Below the pieces are notes generated by a model. The model made no database searches. It saw only the letters and a list, made by a program, of their open reading frames with translations, and was not told the origin of the DNA. Both the position numbers and the translations under genes were made by a program. Below, piece after piece: positions 1 to 6,930 of a stretch of DNA of 22,821 nt (position 1 is the first letter of the stretch; the number at the start of each line of letters is the position of its first letter). Source of the DNA: UMGS1696 sp045643285 (lineage in GTDB: Bacteria; Bacillota; Clostridia; Oscillospirales; CAG-272); contig JAZUKN010000082.1 in NCBI GenBank assembly GCA_045643285.1, positions 1 to 22,821 on the forward strand, read 5' to 3'.

Positions 1-1945
1 TGCCGGAGATGACTGTTTTTCCGTCGATCTTCACGCACCACGCGAGCGAAATATCGTCGCACTTCTTGAAATATCTGCGCGACTTGATTTCCACCGTACC
101 GTCCGATGTCTCACTGACGAAGAACGGCATTATGACCTGTTTCAGCTCTTTTAGTCCAGTGTGTACCCGTCTGTCGGGGTAAACGAGACCGTCAACGCAG
201 AAGTTGATGTCGTTCGGTTTGTCGCCGAAGTCGCCGCCGTAGGTGAATGACGGATCGGAATACTTGTCTCCCTGCGCGACGGAGTGATCCGTGAATTCCC
301 ATACGCATCCGCCGAAGAATTCGTCATACTTTTCGATAACGTCCCAGTATGCCTGTAAGTCTCCGGGGCCGTTGCCCATGGCGTGGCAGTATTCGCAGAG
401 GAAGAGCGGCTTCGAGTATTTTTCGTTCTTTATATATTCTTCGCATCCGCTCGGATACGGGTACATATAGCTTTCGATGTCGGTGGTTGCGTGGATCTTT
501 TCCTGATCTTCTTCGCTGAGGTCGTGCGCGTAACCCGTATGTGCGCCCTCATAGTGAACGGGGCGGCTCGTGTCGCGCGACTTGATCCATTTGTACATGG
601 CGATGTGGTTCACGCCGTACCACGACTCGTTGCCGAGCGACCAGAAGATAACCGAGGGGTGGTTCTTGTCACGCTCAACCATTCTTTCGCATCTGTCAAC
701 GTATGCACATTCCCATTCGGGATCGTTCGTGAGCATTTCACGCGGATACGTGCCGTGTGTTTCGAGGTCTGTTTCGTCGCAGACGTAGAAGCCGTACCTG
801 TCGCAAAGCTCATAGAAGCGCGGATCGTTCGGGTAGTGCGACGTGCGGATCATATTGATGTTGTGCCGCTTCATTATCATGAGATCGCGCTTTATGTGTT
901 CAAGCGGTGTCGCAGAGCCGAGCAGTGGGTGGCTGTCGTGACGATTCACGCCTTTCGCCTTGACCTTTCTGCCGTTTATCAGAATGCACTTGTCTTTTAT
1001 CTCAATGCGTCTCGCGCCGACGGGAAGACGGATTATCTCTTCGCCGCACTTCAGTATAAGCGCGTACAGATTCGGTATTTCGTCCGACCAGAGCTTCGGC
1101 TCATTCACCGTCGGAATGGCAATAACGCCGTCTCCGTCTACAGTCGTTTTACCGTCCGAGAGGATTTTACCGCACGGACATTCGAGCCTCCATTCGACTT
1201 CTGCTTTGCCGGTGAGGGATAACTCTGCCGTGAAGTCCGCTTTTGTGAAAGCGTCGTCAAGCTCGCACTTTACGAAAATGTCGCGGATGTGCGTCTTGTC
1301 ACGGAAGAGCAGATAAACTTCTCTGAAAATGCCGGAGAAACGCCATTTGTCCTGATCTTCGAGGTATGTGCCGTCCGACCATTTCAGAACGAGTACCTTT
1401 ATAGTGTTCTTCTCGCCGATTTTCGCATATTCCGTCACGTCAAATTCGCTCGTCATGTGGCTGACCTGGCTGTAGCCGACGAACTTGTCGTTGATCCAGA
1501 CGTAGAACGCGGAGTCCACGCCCTCGAAATTGAGGTAAACTTTCTTGCCTTTCATCTGCTCGGAAACCGTGAAGTCGCGTACATACAGTCCGCACGGGTT
1601 TTCGTCCGGCACGAACGGCGGATCGACCGGGATAGGATAGTTTATGTTAGTGTAGTTCGGCACGTCGTAGCCGCGCTCGGTAAGCGCCTGCCAGCTCATC
1701 GGCACCGTGATTTTTTCGAATCCCTCGTCAGAGAATCCGTCGCCGGTTACGTCCGTAACATCGGCAAAGGATTTATAGTATCTGAAATTCCATTCGCCCG
1801 AGAGGAATTTGAAGAATCTGCTCCGTCCGCGGTTGCCGCTTTTCGCGCTGTTCTCGCACTGATACGGTACAAAGTACGCGCGCGGCTTTTCGCATCCGAC
1901 GTGGAGCGTCTTCTGGTTTTCGTGATAAGTCGTGATGTTAAGCAT
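1..1945 (-). CDS. lacZ: Beta-galactosidase, glycoside hydrolase family 2 (partial, C-terminus beyond window)
   Basis: Hydrolyses terminal beta-galactosides such as lactose in the cytoplasm. About 648 codons are visible; LacZ-type enzymes have about 1000 residues, so the C-terminal part lies left of the window. The protein starts MLNITTYHENQKTLHVGCEK. A jelly-roll sugar-binding domain (about 40-210, with PMSWQ and GVDSAFYVWIN) comes first, then the immunoglobulin-like domain, then the TIM barrel. NRHDSHPLLG is present. The acid/base glutamate is Glu440 in SLGNESWYG and the nucleophile is Glu518 in LCEYCHAMGNG. The ATG at 1945-1943 follows an AAAGGAG site. A TATAAT with an upstream TG (minus strand, 1984-1976) is a likely extended -10. 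The gene is divergent from dapB. No signal peptide is seen. The enzyme class is secure; the exact beta-galactoside preferred is inference. Confidence 0.95.
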   Translation of the reverse strand, partial: MLNITTYHENQKTLHVGCEKPRAYFVPYQCENSAKSGNRGRSRFFKFLSGEWNFRYYKSFADVTDVTGDGFSDEGFEKITVPMSWQALTERGYDVPNYTNINYPIPVDPPFVPDENPCGLYVRDFTVSEQMKGKKVYLNFEGVDSAFYVWINDKFVGYSQVSHMTSEFDVTEYAKIGEKNTIKVLVLKWSDGTYLEDQDKWRFSGIFREVYLLFRDKTHIRDIFVKCELDDAFTKADFTAELSLTGKAEVEWRLECPCGKILSDGKTTVDGDGVIAIPTVNEPKLWSDEIPNLYALILKCGEEIIRLPVGARRIEIKDKCILINGRKVKAKGVNRHDSHPLLGSATPLEHIKRDLMIMKRHNINMIRTSHYPNDPRFYELCDRYGFYVCDETDLETHGTYPREMLTNDPEWECAYVDRCERMVERDKNHPSVIFWSLGNESWYGVNHIAMYKWIKSRDTSRPVHYEGAHTGYAHDLSEEDQEKIHATTDIESYMYPYPSGCEEYIKNEKYSKPLFLCEYCHAMGNGPGDLQAYWDVIEKYDEFFGGCVWEFTDHSVAQGDKYSDPSFTYGGDFGDKPNDINFCVDGLVYPDRRVHTGLKELKQVIMPFFVSETSDGTVEIKSRRYFKKCDDISLAWCVKIDGKTVISG

Positions 1946-1975
1946 TTCTGACTCCTTTATCTGAGTAGTTACCTA

Positions 1976-1984
1976 ATTATAACA
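1976..1984 (-). promoter_or_regulatory. Probable extended -10 promoter of the beta-galactosidase gene
   Basis: On the minus strand the sequence reads TGTTATAAT, a full extended -10 element, 31 bp before the start codon. No good -35 hexamer lies 17 bp upstream, which is usual for TG-extended promoters. Confidence 0.55.
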
Positions 1985-2012
1985 TACAATCTCCGAAAAT
2001 GCCATATAAAAA

Positions 2013-2034
2013 TACGATAAAAGTACGATAAAAG
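2013..2034. repeat. Tandem 11-bp direct repeat in the lacZ/dapB divergent intergenic region
   Basis: TACGATAAAAG occurs twice back to back (2013-2023, 2024-2034). It lies between the outward-facing beta-galactosidase and dapB genes. It could be a regulator site or a chance AT-rich duplication; nothing else distinguishes these options. Confidence 0.6.
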
Positions 2035-2087
2035 CGGAAAGAAAATCGAGCGGCGCGAATATAATTACCCGAACGGGAGGCGCGGAT

Positions 2088-2867
2088 ATGAATATTCTTT
2101 TGTCGGGTTGCACGGGACTTATGGGCGCGGAGGTCATAAGATATGTTTCTGCCGTAAACGGAGAAGACCGAATAATCGCAGGCGTCGGGAGACGGGAGAC
2201 GGGCGGAGTTTTTCCGTTTCCGACTGTACGGTCATTCTCAGAGGCGGAGACAAAGTGCGATTTTCTCACAGACACGAAAAAAGCCGACGTGATAATCGAT
2301 TTTTCAAGCCGCGAAGTGACGGCACAACTGCTCCGTTTTGCCGTCAGCCGATCTCTTCCGACTGTTATATGTACGACGGGACAGACCGAAAGCGACCTCG
2401 CCTTGATACGCACCGCCGCAAAAAGAATACCCGTTTTTCTCTCTGCTAATATGTCGACCGGTGTGGCACTGCTCGCCGAGACCGTGAAGAATATCGCACG
2501 CGCACTGCCCGAATGTGAGGTCGAGATAATCGAATATCACCGAGCAGAAAAAGCAGACGCGCCGAGCGGTACCGCACTGATGCTCGCGGATGCCGTGAAG
2601 TCCGTCAGACATGGCTCTTTTGTCTCCACCGGACGGCACGGAAAGCGCAGAAGCGGCGAGATCACCGTTCATTCGGTCCGGCTCGGCGGAGCGGCAGGGA
2701 AGCACGAGATGATTTTCGGCTCGTACAATCAGACCGTCACCGTCACCCATGAGGCACACGGACGGGCGATGTACGCCGACGGTGCAGTGCGTGCTGCCAG
2801 TTTTCTGATCGGAAAACAGGCAGGACTGTATTCGATGAACGATCTTTTGGGGGATAAACAGAAATGA
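2088..2867 (+). CDS. dapB: 4-hydroxy-tetrahydrodipicolinate reductase
   Basis: Reduces 4-hydroxy-tetrahydrodipicolinate to tetrahydrodipicolinate with NAD(P)H in the lysine/diaminopimelate pathway. The 259 residues match the family length. The N-terminal MNILLSGCTGLMG is the GxxGxMG nucleotide-binding loop. The family signature appears near residues 146-163 as EIIEYHRAEKADAPSGTAL, with the catalytic His and Lys and the DAPSGT substrate-binding stretch. The C-terminal GSYNQTVTVTHEAHGRAMYADGA is typical. A GGGAGG site precedes the ATG. A TATAAT at 2060-2065 may be the -10, but no clear -35 is visible. The stop codon overlaps the ddh start by 4 bp (ATGA), so the two are very likely translationally coupled. 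Confidence 0.96.
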   Translation: MNILLSGCTGLMGAEVIRYVSAVNGEDRIIAGVGRRETGGVFPFPTVRSFSEAETKCDFLTDTKKADVIIDFSSREVTAQLLRFAVSRSLPTVICTTGQTESDLALIRTAAKRIPVFLSANMSTGVALLAETVKNIARALPECEVEIIEYHRAEKADAPSGTALMLADAVKSVRHGSFVSTGRHGKRRSGEITVHSVRLGGAAGKHEMIFGSYNQTVTVTHEAHGRAMYADGAVRAASFLIGKQAGLYSMNDLLGDKQK

Positions 2868-3844
2868 ACATAGGAATATACGGCTACGGCAATCTCGGAC
2901 GCGGAGTGGAAACGGCGGCACACGCGGCAGGGGATAACATCGTCGGTATTTTTACAAGAAGACCACCGGCAGTTATCAACTCGCCTTTCGGCACACCGGT
3001 GTACGATTCGGCTGATGTGGAACGGTTTTCGGAGAGTATCGACGTTCTTGCGGTGTGCGGAGGAAGCGCGACTGACCTGCCCACTATGACGCCGACGCTC
3101 GCGCGGTCGTTTAACGTTGTCGACAGCTACGACAACCACGCTGAGATGAAAATTCACGTCCGACGGGTGGACGAAGCGGCACGGGAGAGCGGACATACTG
3201 CCATAGTCGGGTGCGGCTGGGATCCGGGACTGTTTTCGCTCTTGAGGGCGTATTTCGGCGCATTCTTTCCGCGCGGAAATGTCACTACATATTGGGGACG
3301 CGGAGTGAGCCAGGGTCATTCCGATGCTGTGAGGCGCATTGACGGTGTGACAGACGCACGCGAATACACCGTACCGAGAAAAGAACTGCTGTCACTCGTC
3401 CGCCGTGACGGAATAAAGCTGACGTCGGAAAACCTCCACCGACGCGAGGTTTATGTTGTTCCCGAAGACGGAGCGGACACGGCGAGAATTGCCGCAGAAA
3501 TACGCTCGCTCGACGGCTATTTCAAGGGGTACGAAACGGAAGTGAAGTTTATCACACGCGAAGAAATGGCGCACGATCACCGAGAACTACCACACGGCGG
3601 CGGTGTTATCGCGTCGAGCAGAAGCGGAGCGCGGAACGAATACCGAAGCACGGCAGAGCTTACACTGACGCTTGACTCGAATCCCTGTTTTACCGGCGGA
3701 ATAATGCTCGCTTATGCAAATGCGGCACTGAACCTAAGCAAACGCGGCGAATACGGCTGTAAAACAGTGCTTGACGTGTGCGCGAGGGATATATTAAGAA
3801 AAAATAATAAAACACTTGACACCGCGGATGATACCATGATATAA
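2864..3844 (+). CDS. ddh: meso-Diaminopimelate D-dehydrogenase
   Basis: Converts tetrahydrodipicolinate, ammonia and NADPH directly to meso-diaminopimelate, bypassing the succinylase/acetylase branches; the product feeds lysine and peptidoglycan synthesis. The 326 residues match the family. The N-terminal MNIGIYGYGNLGRGVE is a Rossmann loop. VVDSYDNHAEM, GCGWDPGLFS (about 116-125), GRGVSQGHSDAVRR (about 145-158) and ELPHGGGVI match the corynebacterial enzyme. It overlaps dapB by 4 bp, and its substrate is the DapB product, so the pair forms one step sequence. Its last codons hold the promoter of the next genes, with the TAA stop inside the -10 hexamer. Confidence 0.94.
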   Translation: MNIGIYGYGNLGRGVETAAHAAGDNIVGIFTRRPPAVINSPFGTPVYDSADVERFSESIDVLAVCGGSATDLPTMTPTLARSFNVVDSYDNHAEMKIHVRRVDEAARESGHTAIVGCGWDPGLFSLLRAYFGAFFPRGNVTTYWGRGVSQGHSDAVRRIDGVTDAREYTVPRKELLSLVRRDGIKLTSENLHRREVYVVPEDGADTARIAAEIRSLDGYFKGYETEVKFITREEMAHDHRELPHGGGVIASSRSGARNEYRSTAELTLTLDSNPCFTGGIMLAYANAALNLSKRGEYGCKTVLDVCARDILRKNNKTLDTADDTMI

Positions 3845-3845
3845 T
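3816..3845 (+). promoter_or_regulatory. Consensus sigma-A promoter for hicAB inside the 3' end of ddh
   Basis: TTGACA at 3816-3821 and TATAAT at 3840-3845 are separated by 18 bp, and both hexamers are perfect. The ddh stop codon (3842-3844) is part of the -10. The start site should be near 3852, leaving a leader of only about 15 nt with the GAGGTG ribosome binding site at 3854-3859. Confidence 0.85.
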
Positions 3846-3850
3846 ATATC
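3838..3850. promoter_or_regulatory. Possible operator: 13-bp palindrome over the hicAB -10
   Basis: GATATAATATATC is a perfect inverted repeat (GATATA / TATATC) around one central base. It covers the -10 element and reaches the expected start site. HicB-type antitoxins with a ribbon-helix-helix domain are known to autorepress their operons, so this is a reasonable operator candidate. AT-rich palindromes also arise by chance. Confidence 0.4.
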
Positions 3851-3866
3851 CGTGAGGTGAGTAAAA

Positions 3867-4118
3867 ATGTCGACTTGGTACAAACTGCTTTTGAGGATAA
3901 AGACGCTTGACAAGAATATGCGTTTTGATGAGCTTAAAAAAGTACTCGAAAGCTACGGATATGAAATGCGGATGCCGTCCGGCGGAAGCAGTCACGCAAC
4001 TTTTCGTAAAGCCGGCAGGAATCCCATAACGATCCCGATGCTTGAGCCGATTAAAACGGTATATGTTCTCATGGTCAAGGAAATAGTTGAAGCGGAGGCG
4101 GAAGATGAAAACAGTTGA
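3867..4118 (+). CDS. hicA: HicA-family type II toxin (mRNA interferase)
   Basis: A double-stranded-RNA-binding-fold toxin expected to cleave mRNA and be neutralised by HicB. It has 83 residues. An N-terminal helical extension (1-17) precedes the usual HicA core beginning MRFDELKKVLESYGYE. The core contains GGSSHATFRK, with His43 as the probable catalytic histidine, and NPITIP followed by PIKTVYVLMVKEIVE. The extension is common in Firmicutes HicA proteins, and the ATG at 3867 has GAGGTG 7 nt upstream, so this start is preferred to the internal Met18. It overlaps hicB by 14 bp. Toxin-first order with an embedded promoter is typical of HicAB. The family is well supported; toxicity is inference. 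Confidence 0.85.
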   Translation: MSTWYKLLLRIKTLDKNMRFDELKKVLESYGYEMRMPSGGSSHATFRKAGRNPITIPMLEPIKTVYVLMVKEIVEAEAEDENS

Positions 4119-4470
4119 ATATTATATGTCTCTCCCGTATAAAATGGAAATCATTCCAGATACGGAAGAAAACGGATTTGTCGTCAGATTTCCGGAGCTT
4201 CCGGGGTGTATGACCTGTGTCGAAAAATCCGAAGATATTATCGGAATTGCCGAGGACTGCAAGAGAGCATGGCTTATGGCTTCTTTGGAAGACGGAATCG
4301 AAATACCTGAGCCGTCCGGAGCGGAAGAATATTCGGGACAGTTCAAGCTCAGACTTCCGAAAAGCCTTCACAAATCTCTTGCCGAACATTCAAAGGAAGA
4401 GGGAATAAGTATGAATCAGTATTGTCTGTACCTTCTCTCAAAAAACGACGCGGCACGGAAAAGAGAATGA
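4105..4470 (+). CDS. hicB: HicB-family antitoxin with C-terminal DNA-binding domain
   Basis: Antitoxin partner of the preceding HicA. It has 121 residues in two parts. Residues about 13-70 form the partial RNase-H-like HicB fold (MEIIPDTEENGFVVRFPELPG, then SEDIIGIAEDCKRAW). Residues about 83-115 form a ribbon-helix-helix/Arc-like segment (GQFKLRLPKSLHKSLAEHS, then GISMNQYCLYLL). The first part should block HicA and the second should bind the operon operator. The ATG at 4105 follows GGAGG at 4094-4098; an upstream in-frame TTG at 4087 lacks a site. The start lies inside hicA, giving translational coupling. A bidirectional terminator follows. Confidence 0.88.
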   Translation: MKTVEYYMSLPYKMEIIPDTEENGFVVRFPELPGCMTCVEKSEDIIGIAEDCKRAWLMASLEDGIEIPEPSGAEEYSGQFKLRLPKSLHKSLAEHSKEEGISMNQYCLYLLSKNDAARKRE

Positions 4471-4490
4471 TTCTTTCTGATAAGAACACC

Positions 4491-4527
4491 AAAAAAGCCC
4501 ACGTTATATAACGTGAGCTTTTGTTTT
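4491..4527. terminator. Bidirectional intrinsic terminator between hicB and tsf
   Basis: The perfect palindrome CACGTTATATAACGTG is extended, past one mismatch, by GC plus an A-run on the left and GC plus a T-run on the right. This gives a hairpin ending in U-rich tails on both strands. It serves the converging hicAB (+) and rpsB-tsf (-) transcripts. Confidence 0.88.
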
Positions 4528-4539
4528 GTTTAGCTTAGA

Positions 4540-5475
4540 TTATTTGTTGCCGCCCATGAGTTCGGCGATCTCTTCTGCGAAGTTGTCTTCTCTCTTTTCG
4601 AGACCTTCACCCTTTTCGTAGAGAACGAAGGACTTGATAGCGATCTTCGCGCCGAGAGCCTTTTCGGTCTGTGCTGTGTACTGACCGACTGTGATGCTGT
4701 CTTCCTTGACGTACTTCTGCTCTGTGAGGCAAGCTCTTTCGTAGAAGTTGCCCATTCTTCCTTCAACGATCTTGAGGAGGATAGCTTCGGGCTTGTTTGC
4801 GTTCTTTTCGTCGTTCTTGAGCTGAGCAACGAGGATCTGCTTCTCTTCTTCGAGAACGGATGCCGGAACTTCTTCCTTTGTTACGTATGTCGGAGGAGTA
4901 CCTGCGGCGATCTGGAGGCAGATGTTCTTTGCATATTCTGCAAATTCAGCCTTAGCTGCGGTTGCGGCGTCAGTGTCGAACTTAACGATAACGCCTGCCA
5001 TGCCGGAGCCGTGGATGTATGTGGAAGTGATGCCTTCAACGATAACGAAACGGCGGATGTTCATGTTTTCGCCGATCGTGAAGATCATATCCTTGAGCTT
5101 GAGTTCAACTGTAGCGAAATCGCTGTCGAAGGGAAGAGCCTTGAGTTCTTCAACTGTTGCGGGCTTCTTGTCAACGATGATGCCGAGGATGTTCTTTACG
5201 AATTCCTTGAATGTAGCGTTCTTTGCAACGAAGTCTGTTTCAGCGTTTACTTCGATCATAGCGGCTACGTCGCCCTTTACGAGAATATCAACAACGCCTT
5301 CTGCTGCGATTCTGCCTGCCTTCTTGTCAGCCTTGCCGAGACCCTTTTCACGAAGGACCTTGATAGCTGCGTCGAAATCGCCGTCTGCTTCAACAAGTGC
5401 CTTTTTGCATTCCATCATGCCGGCGCCTGTCTTTGTTCTGAGGTCGTTTACCATTTTAGCTGTGATTGCTGCCAT
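4540..5475 (-). CDS. tsf: Translation elongation factor Ts
   Basis: Guanine nucleotide exchange factor that regenerates EF-Tu-GTP. It has 311 residues, slightly longer than the 280-295 of model bacteria. The N-terminal UBA-like domain (MAAITAKMVNDLRTKTGAG, then MMECKKALVEADGDFDAAIK) is followed by the core with NAETDFVAKNATFKEFV, the TDFVAxN motif that inserts into EF-Tu. The C-terminal part carries the dimerisation and coiled-coil regions. The ATG at 5475 has an AGGAG site. It follows rpsB by 48 nt on the same strand with no terminator visible between them, which is the conserved rpsB-tsf operon order. Its codons look biased, as in highly expressed genes. Confidence 0.98.
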   Translation of the reverse strand: MAAITAKMVNDLRTKTGAGMMECKKALVEADGDFDAAIKVLREKGLGKADKKAGRIAAEGVVDILVKGDVAAMIEVNAETDFVAKNATFKEFVKNILGIIVDKKPATVEELKALPFDSDFATVELKLKDMIFTIGENMNIRRFVIVEGITSTYIHGSGMAGVIVKFDTDAATAAKAEFAEYAKNICLQIAAGTPPTYVTKEEVPASVLEEEKQILVAQLKNDEKNANKPEAILLKIVEGRMGNFYERACLTEQKYVKEDSITVGQYTAQTEKALGAKIAIKSFVLYEKGEGLEKREDNFAEEIAELMGGNK

Positions 5476-5523
5476 ATCATTACACTCCTGTATTTTTATT
5501 ATTATTTATTCGGTGAGTATAAC

Positions 5524-6279
5524 TCAGTTTCTTGCGTCGATAGCGTCCTGTTCTTCTTCAGCGGCAGTGATCTCAGCTTCAGCTTCGTTGAGCTGTACGC
5601 CCTGCTTACCTTCGAGAACAGCGTCTGCGATTACGGAAGAAATAAGTCTGATACCGCGGATAGCGTCGTCGTTTCCGGGGATTACATAATCAGCGTCATC
5701 GGGGTCGCAGTTTGTATCAACGATAGCAACTACCGGGATACCGAGCTTCTTGCATTCGAGAACGCAGTTGTGTTCTTTTCTCGGGTCAACGATGAATACG
5801 CAGGACGGAAGTCCCTTCATATCCTTGATACCGCCGAGGTTCTTTTCGAGGTTGAACATTTCTTTCTGGAGTGTTGCAACTTCTTTCTTCGGGAGCATAT
5901 CGAATGTGCCGTCTTCCTGCATCTTTTCGAGAGAACGGAGTCTTTCGATGGATGTACGGATCGTCTTGTAGTTTGTGAGCATACCGCCGAGCCATCTTAC
6001 GTTAACATAGTACATGCCGCAACGTTCAGCTTCTTCACGGATAGTGTCGGCTGCCTGCTTCTTTGTGCCTACGAAGAGAACCGTGCCGTTGTCCTCGGAT
6101 ACCTGACGGACGAACATGTAAGCTTCTTCAAACTTCTTGATGGTCTTCTGGAGGTCGATGATGTAGACGCCGTTTCTTTCCGTGAAGATGTACTCAGCCA
6201 TCTTAGGGTTCCAACGTCTTGTGTGATGTCCGAAATGGACGCCTGCTTCGAGCAGCTGCTTGATTGATACGATAGACAT
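5524..6279 (-). CDS. rpsB: 30S ribosomal protein S2
   Basis: Small-subunit ribosomal protein at the head-body junction of the 30S subunit. It has 251 residues and starts MSIVSIKQLLEAGVHFGHHT. Signature stretches are RRWNPKMAEYIFTERNGVYII, GGMLTNYKTI, LPSCVFIVDPRKEHNCVLE and IPVVAIVDTNCDPDDADYVIPGNDDAIR. The C-terminal tail is short and acidic. The ATG at 6279 follows GGAGG. An extended -10 promoter and a leader of about 195 nt with several hairpins lie upstream. It heads the rpsB-tsf unit. Confidence 0.98.
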   Translation of the reverse strand: MSIVSIKQLLEAGVHFGHHTRRWNPKMAEYIFTERNGVYIIDLQKTIKKFEEAYMFVRQVSEDNGTVLFVGTKKQAADTIREEAERCGMYYVNVRWLGGMLTNYKTIRTSIERLRSLEKMQEDGTFDMLPKKEVATLQKEMFNLEKNLGGIKDMKGLPSCVFIVDPRKEHNCVLECKKLGIPVVAIVDTNCDPDDADYVIPGNDDAIRGIRLISSVIADAVLEGKQGVQLNEAEAEITAAEEEQDAIDARN

Positions 6280-6474
6280 AATAATGTCCTCCTTCGGTTT
6301 TTTCCACCATACCGAACGGTCTGCCGCCGGAATTTTACGGAGAACTCGTCAAGGAAGCATAGAGCCGCCTTTGTCTCCGCCCATCCGGGAATCTTTATCA
6401 TTCCCGTGTATTTGGCACCGGGCAGTACCTGCACCGATATGTGTGAGATATGTTATGCGATAATACCGCATACA
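6280..6474 (-). promoter_or_regulatory. Structured 5' leader of rpsB
   Basis: About 195 nt lie between the predicted start site and the rpsB ATG. Visible stems on the minus-strand RNA are: TATGCG/CGCATA (6454-6472, 7-nt loop) at the 5' end; GCAG/CTGC (6422-6432); CGGGAAT/ATTCCCG (6386-6406, 7-nt loop); and TTCGGT/ACCGAA (6293-6316), whose 3' base abuts the GGAGG site. No long ORF is credible here. An S2-responsive autoregulatory leader is possible but not shown. Confidence 0.45.
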
Positions 6475-6480
6475 GACGGT

Positions 6481-6509
6481 ATTATACCACATCCGGAATC
6501 TTTTTACAA
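6481..6509 (-). promoter_or_regulatory. Promoter of rpsB-tsf
   Basis: On the minus strand TTGTAA (6509-6504) and TATAAT (6486-6481) are 17 bp apart, and a TG one base upstream of the -10 makes it an extended -10. The start site should lie near 6474. Confidence 0.8.
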
Positions 6510-6565
6510 TAGTATCATATAACATTCTTTGCACTGTTCATACTTTTTTTACAATTTCCGATGCA

Positions 6566-6859
6566 CTAAAAGAAGATTCTGCCGCCTTTTTTCGGCTTCT
6601 TGTCGGCAGAGGCAGTTTTCGGAGGACAAAAATCCCGTCCGAGATCGCACAGCACGGTGTCCTCCCCTATGCAGACGATTTTGTCCCACGGTATCTTCGC
6701 GGGCGACTTCTGCGCTGTGAAGCCGAAGAATCTGTCCGAGACATAGAGCGCGCAGATCTTTCCGCAGTCGCAGTCGATCAGAATGTCACAGATATAGCCG
6801 ACCTTTTTTCCGTCGCATACGTTTACAACGTCCTTTTCACGAAGACAGGAATAATTCAT
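6566..6859 (-). CDS. YlmC/YmxH family protein (PRC-barrel)
   Basis: A 97-residue protein of the YlmC/YmxH family, often called sporulation-associated in Firmicutes; its molecular role is not established. The N-terminus MNYSCLREKDVVNVCDGKKV leads into a PRC-barrel-like core (GYICDILIDCDCGKICALYV, then FGFTAQKSPAKIPWDKIVCIGEDTVLCDL). The C-terminal tail is basic (KKPKKGGRIFF). The ATG at 6859 is 11 nt from GGAGGTGA; an in-frame TTG at 6865 is 5 nt away and gives two more residues, so the start is uncertain. The longer open frame upstream is just the unused frame of the permease gene. The ribosome binding site lies in a terminator-like hairpin. Confidence 0.8.
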   Translation of the reverse strand: MNYSCLREKDVVNVCDGKKVGYICDILIDCDCGKICALYVSDRFFGFTAQKSPAKIPWDKIVCIGEDTVLCDLGRDFCPPKTASADKKPKKGGRIFF

Positions 6860-6863
6860 GATC

Positions 6864-6901
6864 AAAAAAATCACCTCCCGTATATGATATGCGAGAGGTG
6901 A
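6864..6901 (-). terminator. Terminator-like hairpin after the metal transporter operon, overlapping the next gene's ribosome binding site
   Basis: On the minus strand TCACCTC (6901-6895) pairs with GAGGTGA (6877-6871). A second stem, TATGCG versus CGTATA as read on the plus strand (6893-6888 with 6884-6879, one G-T wobble), closes a TGA loop. Seven T residues follow (6870-6864). The 3' arm contains the ribosome binding site of the YmxH-like gene. Confidence 0.75.
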
Positions 6902-6910
6902 ATGGATAAT

Positions 6911-6924
6911 GAAAAGTGAAAAGT
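6911..6924. repeat. Tandem 7-bp repeat GAAAAGT x2
   Basis: Two exact copies of GAAAAGT stand just after the permease stop codon, followed by a degenerate third (GAAGAAT). It may be a remnant of an intergenic repeat; too short to interpret. Confidence 0.35.
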
Positions 6925-6930
6925 GAAGAA

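Noticed and set aside
383..1951. Two plus-strand frames (383-1222 and 1289-1951) opposite the beta-galactosidase
   Set aside because: The minus strand reads continuously as a GH2 beta-galactosidase from the left edge to 1945. That gene is easily missed because it has no stop codon in the window.
5011..6267. 418-codon plus-strand frame across tsf and rpsB
   Set aside because: It spans two real minus-strand genes and their gap. Its composition (Cys, Phe, Val, Ser rich) is that of an antisense frame.
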